This document shows positions 1-6,584 of a stretch of DNA of 41,946 nucleotides, one piece after another (within the stretch, counting starts at the first letter, position 1; every line of letters begins with the position of its first letter). The DNA comes from a virus. The DNA lies in the IMG/VR virus record IMGVR_UViG_3300048589_001579, positions 1-41,946 of that record; one strand, given 5' to 3'. The notes under the pieces are model-generated. The model saw only the letters and a program-made list of their open reading frames with translations. It was not told where the DNA came from and did not search any database. The position numbers and the translations under genes are program-made.

Positions 1-43
1 TCATAACCCGAAGGTCGAAGGTTCAAATCCTTCCCCCGCAACC
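1..43 (+). tRNA. 3' half of an initiator tRNA-Met (CAT) gene, attachment site
   Basis: The first bases match the 3' half of a bacterial initiator tRNA. CAT anticodon at 2-4, anticodon stem CCCGA at 7-11, variable loop AGGTC at 12-16, T stem GAAGG/CCTTC at 17-21 and 29-33 around a TTCAAAT loop, and acceptor strand CCCCGCA at 34-40 followed by discriminator A and CC. The third CCA base is C here, so identity with the host tRNA probably ends near 43. The 5' half lies outside the window. Its position beside an integrase gene marks it as one prophage end (attL or attR core). Confidence 0.85.
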
Positions 44-1629
44 CGACCCAGAGACACGCCGCCGACCGCCATCAGCACGCGGTCGGCGGCGGACTCGATC
101 TCAGCGTAGACCGCCTCGCCTTCCGGCTTGAGGCGAACCTCCCCCAGCAGTTCCCGCAGGATCGACCGGGCCCGCCCGGTGTCTCGTGTCAGCGCGCCCT
201 GCAGGTCAAGCGCCACTTCGCGCAGCCGAGGCCGGAGGTCTCGACATACGTCGGACCGCTCAAGTCGTCCCACGGGCCCGTTTAGGCCGGCCAGTGTCGA
301 TTCGGCCTTTCGCAGCCGTTCGGTGATCGCCGGCGAGATCCCAACGGTGGCGATGGCGTCGGTGAGCCTGCCGATCTCGCGCTCGAGCTCGTCGCGTCTG
401 GCATGGAGCTGCCGGCGTCCGGCATCGGCCTCGCTCCGGCGCGCGGCTAGGCGCGCGCGGACCTCGCGCTCGAGCTGGGCGATCGCGGCCGGGGCGAGCA
501 GCTCGTCGCGAACGTGCGCGACCAGGCGCCGGTCGGTGATCGCGCGGTGCGCGGTGACGCCACCGCAGACCGACGCGCCCCGATCCTTCCGGGCCGCGCA
601 GCCGTAGTCGCGCGCGTTGATCGCGACGACCGCACCGCCGCAGCAGCCGCACCGGAGTATGCCGCCGAAGAGTGTCGTCGGGCTCCCACCGCGGCCGCGC
701 CGGCCGCCGGTGTGCCTGGGGGCGTCCATGCGGGCCCGCACGGCCTGCCACGTCTCGTCGCCGAGGATGCGCAGCTCGGGGCGCTCGACGACGCGCCATT
801 CCTCGCGTGGCCGCACGAAGCGCTGCCGCTTCCGGGTGTCGGGGTCCTTGATCCACTGCGATCGGTTCCAGACGAACCGCCCGACGTAGAGCGCGTTGTT
901 GAGCACGCCGGCGCCCTTCGCCGGGGATCCGTAGAGCGCGGACACGCACCAGGTCCCGCCGCGCGGACCGCGCACGCCGCGCGCGTTGAGGTCCGCCGCG
1001 ATCCGCTGGCAGGACCAGCCCTCGGCGTAGCGCAGGAAGATGCCGCGCACGACCTCGGCCTGTTCCGGCACGACCTCGAGCCGGTAGCCCTCGGCCTCGC
1101 CGCGCGCGGTCAGGCCGACCGGGACCGAGCGGTAGCCGTAGGACAGGCCGCCGGCGTGGAAGCCGCGCGCGACCTGGCCGTCGAGGCCGCGGTGGACCTT
1201 GTCGCGCAGGTCGTCAAGGTAGACCTCGTTCAGCAGCCCGCGCATCCCGCGCAGGAGCTTCCGGCCCTTGCCGCTCGCGGTGTCGTAGCCGTCGGAGACG
1301 CCGACGATGCGGATGCCGCGGTGTTCGAGCCGCCGGACGATCTCCTCCTGCTCGACCTGGTCGCGCGCGAGCCGGTCGAGTCCCTCGAGGATAAGAACGT
1401 CGAAGCGGCCGGCGAGCGCATCGGCGAGTAGCGCCTTGCCTCCCGGCCGGTCCGCGACGCGCGATGCGCCGCTCACCGCCTGATCGGCGTGGACGGCGAC
1501 GACGGAGAGCTGTAGGTCAGCCGCGCGGACGCGGCAGATGCGCGCCTGGTCCTCGATCGAGCTCTCGGACTGGCGCTCGGTGCTGAATCGGGCGTAGAGG
1601 GCGGCGCGTGGCATCGGGATGGGGATCAT
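1..1629 (-). CDS. int: Large serine recombinase (phage integrase)
   Basis: Site-specific recombinase that would integrate and excise the phage through a covalent phosphoserine link. The N-terminal resolvase domain has YARFS with the likely nucleophile Ser16, followed by a Recombinase domain (around NNALYVGRFVWN), a zinc ribbon with CGCC and later Cys residues, and a C-terminal charged coiled coil. Its 542 residues fit the large serine integrase class. I chose ATG 1627-1629 because GAGG lies six bases upstream; a TTG at 1651-1653 is in frame but has no better support. The last 13 codons and the stop lie inside the tRNA, giving the C-terminus AGEGFEPSTFGL. A serine integrase at a tRNA gene is uncommon, since most tRNA-targeting integrases are tyrosine enzymes. 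Confidence 0.95.
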   Translation of the reverse strand: MIPIPMPRAALYARFSTERQSESSIEDQARICRVRAADLQLSVVAVHADQAVSGASRVADRPGGKALLADALAGRFDVLILEGLDRLARDQVEQEEIVRRLEHRGIRIVGVSDGYDTASGKGRKLLRGMRGLLNEVYLDDLRDKVHRGLDGQVARGFHAGGLSYGYRSVPVGLTARGEAEGYRLEVVPEQAEVVRGIFLRYAEGWSCQRIAADLNARGVRGPRGGTWCVSALYGSPAKGAGVLNNALYVGRFVWNRSQWIKDPDTRKRQRFVRPREEWRVVERPELRILGDETWQAVRARMDAPRHTGGRRGRGGSPTTLFGGILRCGCCGGAVVAINARDYGCAARKDRGASVCGGVTAHRAITDRRLVAHVRDELLAPAAIAQLEREVRARLAARRSEADAGRRQLHARRDELEREIGRLTDAIATVGISPAITERLRKAESTLAGLNGPVGRLERSDVCRDLRPRLREVALDLQGALTRDTGRARSILRELLGEVRLKPEGEAVYAEIESAADRVLMAVGGVSLGRVAGEGFEPSTFGL

Positions 1630-1720
1630 TCGCCGCCTCGCCGCTCGCGTCAACCCGTCCGGCGACGAGCTCGTCGACGATCATGTCCGCGAGGTAGGCG
1701 AGGAGGGGGGTGAGGTTCAC
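1517..1720 (-). CDS. Small unknown ORF coupled to the integrase
   Basis: A 67-codon frame starting at GTG 1718-1720, overlapping the stop of the upstream nuclease gene as GTGA, the same junction used throughout this operon. The first 30 or so residues (MNLTPLLAYLADMIVDELVA) look like an amphipathic helix and resemble natural protein. The rest overlaps the integrase in another frame and is arginine/proline rich, as expected of shadow sequence. Short ORFs of this kind often sit just before phage integrase genes. No function can be assigned, and the gene may be real only in its first half. Confidence 0.45.
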   Translation of the reverse strand: MNLTPLLAYLADMIVDELVAGRVDASGEAANDPHPDATRRPLRPIQHRAPVRELDRGPGAHLPRPRG

Positions 1721-2304
1721 GTCGTCATTCCCGGCTGGGACGGGTGCCTGTTGAATGGCGGCGCAAAATTGGCGATGTAGATCCGCTCGATTGCTACGAG
1801 TAGCTCCTCTGGGGCGTCAAGCGCTGCCCACAGGTTGAACGGGATAAGCTCGCCGGGGCTGACACGTTTCATCGCGTGAGCGCGAAGCCGGAATTGCACT
1901 TCGCGCGACTGTCCAACGTACAGGAGCTCGTCGTCTCGAAACAGGAAGTAGATGCCCGGGCCGTCCATGCCAGAGCCAGGCGTCCACTGGTGGCGGAGGG
2001 GAAGGATCTCGGCAAGCGTGAACATGTAGGGATCGATCGTTGCGCCCGTTCCCGATGCGCCAAGTCCTTCCTCGCTCGCGCGAGCTTCCTTCCGGCGATC
2101 CGCAGGTTCGCCTTCGCCGGCGCTGGTCGCGAGTCGGGCTTCAGTGGTTCGCCCTAGAGCGCCGACCAGACCGGCGCGCGCGACGACCGGATGCCCGGCC
2201 CCGTTGACGTAGTGCCTGATCCCGCGCGAGCGGAGCCAGCGCACCTGCGCGCCCGGGCGGCGGTAGCCGGTCAGGGTGGCGAGGTCGGTGGGGGTCAGGA
2301 ACAT
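1717..2304 (-). CDS. DUF4224 / GIY-YIG nuclease fusion protein
   Basis: The 195-residue product joins two domains. Residues 2-45 match DUF4224, small DNA-binding-like proteins usually coded next to phage integrases: FLTPTDLATLTGYRRP, then RWLRSRGI. Residues about 112-187 form a GIY-YIG nuclease core: GIY at 117-119, YVG at 129-131, Arg139/141, His143, catalytic-type Glu173 and Asn185, so the usual active-site positions are present. A low-complexity linker rich in Gly, Ala, Glu and Arg joins them. I chose ATG 2302-2304 because the DUF4224 motif begins there; the frame is open further upstream but runs through the preceding gene. It may cut or nick DNA near the attachment site or act against other phages. 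Function is inferred from domains only. Confidence 0.8.
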   Translation of the reverse strand: MFLTPTDLATLTGYRRPGAQVRWLRSRGIRHYVNGAGHPVVARAGLVGALGRTTEARLATSAGEGEPADRRKEARASEEGLGASGTGATIDPYMFTLAEILPLRHQWTPGSGMDGPGIYFLFRDDELLYVGQSREVQFRLRAHAMKRVSPGELIPFNLWAALDAPEELLVAIERIYIANFAPPFNRHPSQPGMTT

Positions 2305-2320
2305 GGCCAGGGCAGCGCGG

Positions 2321-2677
2321 TCATGCGGCGGGCGGCTCGGACGCGTCGCGATCCGTTTCGGCGAGGATGGCGCGGGCGCGGTTCTGCGCCCACTCACGGA
2401 ACTGGTCGCGCATATCAGCGTCCCACTCGCTCGGCTTCGCATCACGGATGATGCGCAGCTCATTTCGTAGCCGCTCCGTGTACACCCGCGCGTCATTCGC
2501 CTGCTCGATCAGCACGGCCCGCACGGTGGCGATCAGCAGCGCGCGAAGGTTGTCAGGTAATTCCTCCCACGGTCGCGGCACGGCGCGCGTGGCGTAGCCG
2601 AACATCGGCGCCAGCTCCTCGCAAGCGTTGTGGAGGCGTCGCGCGGTTTCCTCTAGCGACCACGGCAGGCTGCTCAT
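2321..2677 (-). CDS. Conserved-looking phage protein, unknown function
   Basis: 118 residues, soluble and helical, with an N-terminal segment containing APMFGYATRAVP and WEELPDNLRALL, a pattern reminiscent of small proteins in early phage operons. The C-terminal half (around AQNRARAILAETD) is charged. No catalytic motif or membrane segment is visible. Its ATG (2675-2677) overlaps the stop of the upstream gene as ATGA, indicating translational coupling in the leftward operon. Function unknown. Confidence 0.75.
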   Translation of the reverse strand: MSSLPWSLEETARRLHNACEELAPMFGYATRAVPRPWEELPDNLRALLIATVRAVLIEQANDARVYTERLRNELRIIRDAKPSEWDADMRDQFREWAQNRARAILAETDRDASEPPAA

Positions 2678-2979
2678 GCTGCGCCCCCTGTCTGCTCGTC
2701 GGCCGCAGCGCGCTCAGCCGCTCGATCCATGCGCTCGATCTCCGCGACGAGCAACGCGGCGGCGCGGACGAGGTTGCGGCGACGGTCCTTCGGTTTCCAC
2801 CAATCCGCCGCAAAAGGCCAAGGGTCGGGGACCGAATCGTATGCGTCCGCGAGGATGTAACAGGCTGCCGCGATCGGCAGCTCTTCGAATTCGAGCGCGT
2901 CGTCCTGTTCGGTTGTCCATCCTTCGACGTCTATCTGCCGCGCACGCTCGGTCATCACGGCTATCATTGCGATGCTCAC
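2674..2979 (-). CDS. Conserved-looking phage protein, unknown function
   Basis: 101 residues. The core (RQIDVEGWTTEQDD, then AACYILADAY, WPFAADWWKPKDRRRNLVRA and AAEIERMDRA style segments) is a recognisable architecture among small proteins of temperate phages, with no known activity. The start is GTG 2977-2979, overlapping the upstream stop as GTGA; in-frame ATGs at codons 5 and 9 are alternatives. The C-terminus ERAAADEQTGGAA is nearly the same as in the next two genes upstream, pointing to a shared repeated 3' end. Confidence 0.8.
   Translation of the reverse strand: MSIAMIAVMTERARQIDVEGWTTEQDDALEFEELPIAAACYILADAYDSVPDPWPFAADWWKPKDRRRNLVRAAALLVAEIERMDRAAERAAADEQTGGAA
2681..2715. repeat. 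Repeated gene 3' end, copy 1
   Basis: One of three related 35-37 bp segments encoding the last residues of three tandem small genes. It reads gcgccccctgtctgctcgtc followed by ggccgcagcgcgctc on the plus strand. This copy is the most diverged and lies at the 3' end of the gene at 2674-2979. Confidence 0.75.
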
Positions 2980-3194
2980 TCTGCACCCCCCTTCTGCTCG
3001 TCGGACGCGGCGCGCTCATCATCAAGGGCCTCGATGAGCGCTAGCACACTGCCCTCGCACCACCTGTATGCCGCAAGCTCCTTTCGTGACGGGTTTTCCG
3101 GGCGGAACCGGCATCGGAATAGCGCTGAATCGAGTACCAAACGCGCCGCCGCGACCTTGTCCGGCGCGGCCAGTACGCGGTCGCGGAGCGTCAC
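2976..3194 (-). CDS. Small unknown phage protein
   Basis: 72 residues starting at GTG 3192-3194, which overlaps the upstream stop as GTGA; the frame is open further upstream but that part is arginine-rich shadow sequence. The product begins MTLRDRVLAAPDK and contains RPENPSRKELAAYRW and a helical segment ending in DDERAASDEQKGGAE. No known domain. The C-terminus repeats that of both neighbours. Part of the coupled leftward operon. Confidence 0.7.
   Translation of the reverse strand: MTLRDRVLAAPDKVAAARLVLDSALFRCRFRPENPSRKELAAYRWCEGSVLALIEALDDERAASDEQKGGAE
2981..3017. repeat. Repeated gene 3' end, copy 2
   Basis: Second copy, at the 3' end of the gene at 2976-3194: ctgcaccccccttctgctcg followed by tcggacgcggcgcgctc. 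It differs from copy 3 at only a few positions over 37 bp, far more alike than the gene bodies. Confidence 0.8.
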
Positions 3195-3412
3195 TCTGTT
3201 CCCCCTTTCTGCTCTCCGGACGCGGCGCGCTCGATGGCGTCGGCAACGCGCAACGCAGCTTGCTCGCAAACAGGCTCCGCGAACTTTGACGCGAACTCCA
3301 ACGCGATATGCGCCGCCCGCAGCATCCCGGCGCAATAGATGGTGCGGTCGCGGCTGTCTGGCAGGATCGCGGTTACCTCGCCGATCGCTTTGTTGATTTC
3401 GTCGTCAGTCAT
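3191..3412 (-). CDS. Small unknown phage protein
   Basis: 73 residues, MTDDEINKAIGEVTAILPDS at the start, mainly helical, ending IERAASGEQKGGTE. The ATG at 3410-3412 is preceded by AGGAG seven bases upstream, a strong ribosome-binding site, and overlaps the upstream gene by 8 bases. No recognised domain. Its last 13 residues match the neighbouring gene's end almost exactly. Confidence 0.75.
   Translation of the reverse strand: MTDDEINKAIGEVTAILPDSRDRTIYCAGMLRAAHIALEFASKFAEPVCEQAALRVADAIERAASGEQKGGTE
3196..3232. repeat. Repeated gene 3' end, copy 3
   Basis: Third copy, at the 3' end of the gene at 3191-3412: ctgttccccctttctgctct followed by ccggacgcggcgcgctc. Confidence 0.8.
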
Positions 3413-3686
3413 CGCAGTCTCCTGTCAGCACCGCCTCGGCCGTGAGTAGCAGCGCGATCACGCGGACGGAGCGGTGTGTCTCGTCAAGCGTCCAGAAGTA
3501 GAGACTGAGCGGACAACCGTACATTGCGACGTAGAAAGAATCAAAAGCGCCATCGTGGGCATCATCAGCGGCAAAAATCGCATCGCACGCTCCATCCCAA
3601 TAGACATTCCACTCATCCCCCTCCGCGACGATCCTCGCCGCCTCTCGCAGCACGCGGGCGACACAGCGGCGCTCGGCGGGGGTCAC
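3405..3686 (-). CDS. Unknown phage protein
   Basis: 93 residues starting at GTG 3684-3686, overlapping the upstream stop as GTGA. Acidic overall with many aromatic residues in the middle (NVYWDGACDAIFA, SFYVAMYGCPLSLYFW) and a helical N-terminus beginning MTPAERRCVARVLREAARIV. No membrane segment or known domain is clear. Local base composition around 3520-3600 is noticeably less GC-rich than the flanks, which could mean recent acquisition. Confidence 0.65.
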   Translation of the reverse strand: MTPAERRCVARVLREAARIVAEGDEWNVYWDGACDAIFAADDAHDGAFDSFYVAMYGCPLSLYFWTLDETHRSVRVIALLLTAEAVLTGDCDD

Positions 3687-3841
3687 GACGCCACCGCCGC
3701 GATCCAGAGGCGCACGATAACGGGAGCGCAGAACAGGACGCCGACGATAAGACCTAGCCTCGGGCGGTCAAATTCAGCGCACGCCATCGCGGCCAGAGCG
3801 CCGACAAGCATAAGCACGATGGATGCGTCGTCGCCAGTCAT
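3683..3841 (-). CDS. Small two-helix membrane protein
   Basis: 52 residues starting at ATG 3839-3841. Two hydrophobic segments, about 8-22 (VLMLVGALAAMACA) and 29-50 (LGLIVGVLFCAPVIVRLWIA), separated by the charged turn EFDRPR, predict a hairpin in the inner membrane. The stop overlaps the next gene's GTG start. Holins can look like this, but it sits in the early operon away from the endolysin, so an accessory role is equally possible. Confidence 0.65.
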   Translation of the reverse strand: MTGDDASIVLMLVGALAAMACAEFDRPRLGLIVGVLFCAPVIVRLWIAAVAS

Positions 3842-3861
3842 GTCGTCCTCGCAGTTGGGTG

Positions 3862-4338
3862 CTACTTCGGATTCACGTACCCGCACACCTCGTTCAGGTG
3901 CACGTAGCCGATCACGTCCAGGCTGTGGTCGCGATAGCCGGGGTTCTTGCTGGCCCGCACGAGCTTCATGCCGGCCATCATCAGGTTCACGACGGCCGGC
4001 CCGATCCGCGCGCCCGGCCTGAGCACGTCGACCAGGAGCGCCGACCACACGAGCGCGATCGCCTCGCTGTTGCGCTCGGGCGCCCCGTGCGTCTGCTGCC
4101 GCGCCCCGGCGACGATCTCGCGCGCCTCGTCGAGAATCGACGACGGCTCGACCTTCGCGTGCAGGATGCGCACGAAGCCGGCGAGCTGCTTCGCCTGCTC
4201 CGGGTTCAGGTGCAGCGCGGTCCGGTGCTCGCCCTCGGTCATGATGATCGCGGCGCCGCCATCGTCGAATGCGTGCAACGTGACGCCGGACCCGCCGACG
4301 AAGAACGGCGAGCGGATGTCCGCGGGCTCGGCGCTCAC
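3862..4338 (-). CDS. DUF6378-like phage protein
   Basis: 158 residues. The C-terminal half (about 68-150) fits the DUF6378 pattern of small phage proteins: ILDEAREIVAGARQQTHGAP, then VNLMMAGMKLVRASKNPGYR and DVIGYVHL. The N-terminal 60 residues form a separate predominantly beta region (VTLHAFDDGGAAIIMTEGEH followed by HLNPEQAKQLAGFVR). Molecular role unknown. ATG 4336-4338 overlaps the upstream stop as ATGA. Confidence 0.75.
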   Translation of the reverse strand: MSAEPADIRSPFFVGGSGVTLHAFDDGGAAIIMTEGEHRTALHLNPEQAKQLAGFVRILHAKVEPSSILDEAREIVAGARQQTHGAPERNSEAIALVWSALLVDVLRPGARIGPAVVNLMMAGMKLVRASKNPGYRDHSLDVIGYVHLNEVCGYVNPK

Positions 4339-4637
4339 GCCGCCTCCTGCTTGAGCGCGGCTTCCGCGCGGCGCGAAATCTCGTCGTACTCGTCGTCATC
4401 TATGCCGTGCGTCATCTGCTCGCGGTCGGCGGCGAGTAGGTCGCGGAGCGCCGCCTCCAGCTCGGCGATGCGGGCGAGGGCGCGCTCGTAGCTTGTATGC
4501 CAGTTGATCGCGGCGGGACGAGGAAGCGGCGGTGCGGGGCACGGTCCGCTGAAGCCGTGAAACTTGAACATCGTCTCGCCCTCGGGCATCGGTTCGCCGC
4601 ACAGTTCACATCGCGGCAGGTTGCTCTCGTCGGTCAT
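4335..4637 (-). CDS. Small zinc-finger-like phage protein
   Basis: 100 residues from ATG 4635-4637. The N-terminus has a zinc-binding type cluster (CELCGEPMPEGE, then a later Cys in FSGPCP), followed by proline-rich sequence and a C-terminal helix about 45-75 (YERALARIAELEAALRDLLA) likely to form a coiled coil. It may bind nucleic acid or protein, but no family is recognised. Both ends show ATGA overlaps with neighbours. Confidence 0.65.
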   Translation of the reverse strand: MTDESNLPRCELCGEPMPEGETMFKFHGFSGPCPAPPLPRPAAINWHTSYERALARIAELEAALRDLLAADREQMTHGIDDDEYDEISRRAEAALKQEAA

Positions 4638-4894
4638 GTGGTCTGCCCCAGTCTGTGCCGTGCATAGGTCGTTCTCAAATCGCTCTCGGTGCCTGACGCC
4701 ATGACGCGCAGCAGCTCGTCGCGCTCCTCCGGTGTTGCCTTCTTCAGCAGCGTGCAGTCGGCCAGCGACGCCTCGCCCTCCGGCCATCCGCACCAGGCCA
4801 AGCGGTCGCCGCGCACGTAGGCCACAAGCCAATCTTCGTTGCTTGGGGCGTGGCGCACATGGTCTGCCGTATCAATGTCGCTTATGGCAGTCAC
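4634..4894 (-). CDS. Small unknown phage protein
   Basis: 86 residues from GTG 4892-4894, which overlaps the upstream stop as GTGA. Contains WLVAYVRGDRLAWCGWPEGE and a charged helix KKATPEERDELLRVMASG. Soluble, slightly acidic, no motif recognised. The frame is open far upstream, but that part is arginine/glycine-rich shadow sequence. Confidence 0.65.
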   Translation of the reverse strand: MTAISDIDTADHVRHAPSNEDWLVAYVRGDRLAWCGWPEGEASLADCTLLKKATPEERDELLRVMASGTESDLRTTYARHRLGQTT

Positions 4895-5409
4895 GCCGCC
4901 TCCTTCACGTCGATCAACGTCGCCCAGCGCTTGAACAGCAGCGCCAGCCGCGCGGTGTCCGATGCGGAGAGCCGCACCGTCTTCGCCTCGTCCCGGCCGT
5001 CGGTCACGGTCAGCTCTCCGTTCTCGCTGATCCCGTAGATGAACCGCCCAGCGGCCTTCGTCGGGCGGTCGGTCGCGACCTCCCCGGGCCGGGCGGTGCG
5101 GACTGGCGGCGACACCGCCGCCTTCCGCTTGGCCCGCACTTTCGCCATCCGCGCCTTCGCCTGCTCGCGCTTGCCGGGATCGGCGGCGGGCTCCTGCGCC
5201 TCGTGCCGCCGCACCTTCGCCGGCGCGATCACGTCGGGCGACAGCCGCCATCCGCCGCGGCCCGAGTGACACTGGCCAGCCGCCTTGAGACCGACGAGCT
5301 CCTGGTGGACCGCCGAGCGCTCGAAGCCGGTGGCCTCGACGAGCTCGTCGATGGTGAGCACGTCGGCGTCGCCGAGGTGCCCGAGGATGATGCTGGCTCG
5401 ATCGGACAT
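4891..5409 (-). CDS. Putative winged-helix DNA-binding phage protein
   Basis: 172 residues. Residues about 5-55 resemble a winged helix-turn-helix (LTIDELVEATGFERSAVHQE, then a wing-like GRGGWRLS). A lysine/arginine-rich linker follows (REQAKARMAKVRAKRKAA), then a C-terminal beta/helix unit about 120-168 (FIYGISENGELTVTDGRDEA, then SASDTARLALLFKRW). It may regulate transcription or replication in the early phase. ATG 5407-5409 lies two bases after the upstream stop. Confidence 0.65.
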   Translation of the reverse strand: MSDRASIILGHLGDADVLTIDELVEATGFERSAVHQELVGLKAAGQCHSGRGGWRLSPDVIAPAKVRRHEAQEPAADPGKREQAKARMAKVRAKRKAAVSPPVRTARPGEVATDRPTKAAGRFIYGISENGELTVTDGRDEAKTVRLSASDTARLALLFKRWATLIDVKEAA

Positions 5410-5411
5410 GG

Positions 5412-5519
5412 TCAGTTGTAGTCGTGGCGGTCGCGGACGATCTTGACGATCACGGCCGCGATGTAGAGGAGGAACGGCGAGGCGACCGCCGCGATGAGGA
5501 CGAGCCAGAGGGTGTTCAC
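5412..5519 (-). CDS. 35-residue single-pass membrane protein
   Basis: GTG start 5517-5519 with GGAGGG about seven bases upstream. The product is one long hydrophobic helix (TLWLVLIAAVASPFLLYIAA) followed by a basic tail KIVRDRHDYN, predicting an N-out or N-in single-span inner membrane peptide. The start overlaps the stop of the preceding frame as GTGA. Function unknown. Confidence 0.6.
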   Translation of the reverse strand: MNTLWLVLIAAVASPFLLYIAAVIVKIVRDRHDYN

Positions 5520-5699
5520 GTCCCCGCCCTCCGTTGCCGCCCCGCGATCGGCCGCACCTTGGCGTCGCGCTCGGCCTCGCGCACCTTCGCGGACTCCTGG
5601 GCCTCGCGCAGCCGGGCCTTCATCCGCCGCGCGAACGCGCCCGGGTCGGCGTGCGTGGCGACGCCGTGATAGCGCCACTTCGGATCCAGGACTGCTCAT
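5516..5699 (-). pseudogene. Small phage gene with an apparent start-proximal frameshift
   Basis: The frame ending TGA at 5516-5518 encodes natural-looking protein (DPKWRYHGVATHADPGAFAR, then MKARLREAQESAKVREAERD), like short basic phage proteins, and its stop overlaps the next gene's GTG. It has no in-frame ATG, GTG or TTG at its beginning. The ATG at 5697-5699, in the ATGA overlap typical of this operon, is out of frame by one base. Removing one C from the CC at about 5689-5692 would give MSSLDPKWRYHG. Alternatives are CTG initiation at 5687-5689, TGA readthrough from the upstream gene, or a sequencing indel. Confidence 0.6.
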
Positions 5700-6082
5700 C
5701 GCGGCACCTGGCTGTCCGCGCCGAGCTGGTAGTACGGCATCACGAAGAGCGCGCCACCGACGCGGATCAGGACCGTGCCCGCCAGCGCGCCAGTCGGCGG
5801 GCCGCGCATCGTCACGGCATAGTCGATCGTCGCCCCGCCGGAGAGCTCCACGGTCCCGTCGTCGGCGATCGCGAAGGCCTCCGCGCCGCTCGCGGTGATC
5901 CACTGCACGCGGTCGGCGCGGATCACGAGACCGGCGCGACTGCCGAGGTTGGGCGAGGTCCCGATGCCGCTGCCGGGGTCCTGCGCGAACGCGGGTGTGC
6001 CGATGAGGAACAGCAGCGTGCCGATGAGAAGGCCGGCGACCAGGTAGCCGGCGCCGCGGACGATCTTCTGAACGACGTGCAT
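5696..6082 (-). CDS. Exported small phage protein
   Basis: 128 residues from ATG 6080-6082, chosen because AAGGAG lies six bases upstream; an ATG at 6095-6097 overlapping the upstream stop is an alternative. Residues 1-33 form a Sec-type signal peptide: basic start, hydrophobic core LVAGLLIGTLLFLIG, cleavage-like AFA before QD. The mature part is glycine-rich beta sequence (GRAGLV-type, TMRGPPTGALAGTVL). It probably acts in the periplasm or at the envelope. A role in superinfection exclusion is only a guess. Confidence 0.7.
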   Translation of the reverse strand: MHVVQKIVRGAGYLVAGLLIGTLLFLIGTPAFAQDPGSGIGTSPNLGSRAGLVIRADRVQWITASGAEAFAIADDGTVELSGGATIDYAVTMRGPPTGALAGTVLIRVGGALFVMPYYQLGADSQVPR

Positions 6083-6093
6083 GGCGATCTCCT

Positions 6094-6285
6094 TCATTTG
6101 ATCGGGGTGAGTTCGTTGAAGCGGTAGGTGAGGCGGACGCGCGGGTCGTGCGCTACAACGTAGAGACACGCCTGCGTCGCGACGCTGAACGCGATGCTCT
6201 CGATCACGCCGGGCGTCCCGGCGGCGAGCACCTTCTTGATGATGGCGAGCGCGTCGTTGTGCGACGGCGGCAGGGGATCGTTCAT
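6094..6285 (-). CDS. Small unknown phage protein
   Basis: 63 residues from ATG 6283-6285, overlapping the upstream stop as ATGA. Begins MNDPLPPSHNDALAIIKKVL and ends with beta-rich RVRLTYRFNELTPIK. No motif recognised. The codons upstream of this ATG in the same frame look like shadow sequence. Confidence 0.6.
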   Translation of the reverse strand: MNDPLPPSHNDALAIIKKVLAAGTPGVIESIAFSVATQACLYVVAHDPRVRLTYRFNELTPIK

Positions 6286-6491
6286 GACGTGGATCTCTTG
6301 AAGTGAAGGCACCAACCGCGCCGGGCGATCGCGGCGCGGTGCTTGCCGCACGCCAGCCGGAGCTCGAGCGGCCGCCCGCGCATGGCGACTTCGCGGCGGT
6401 GCGCGCAGTTGTCGCAGCTCTCGTCGGCCTTCATCGCCCAGGGGAGGATGTGATAGCCGGCGGTCTTCAGGCGGGAGAGGGCAGGGGTCAT
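6282..6491 (-). CDS. Small cysteine-rich (zinc-ribbon-like) phage protein
   Basis: 69 residues from ATG 6489-6491, with AGGAG five bases upstream. Four cysteines, CDNC in the middle, then one in LACGKH and one in RGWCLHF, suggest a small zinc-binding fold. Rich in basic residues. This is the most upstream gene of this stretch before the opposing plus-strand cassette at 6585. Function unknown. Confidence 0.65.
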   Translation of the reverse strand: MTPALSRLKTAGYHILPWAMKADESCDNCAHRREVAMRGRPLELRLACGKHRAAIARRGWCLHFKRSTS

Positions 6492-6584
6492 GCGGTCTCC
6501 TGGCGCGAGTGGTGGTGCGAGAGAGCCGGCCAGTGATAGAGTCGCGATGTCTCGTCGCGGCTCGTACACCGTCCGGCTCTCCGC

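Noticed and set aside
5412-5699. Continuous frame from ATG 5699 through the 35-residue membrane protein
   Set aside because: Its first 60 codons are arginine/glycine-rich shadow sequence, while the alternative frame encodes natural-looking protein ending at the GTGA junction.
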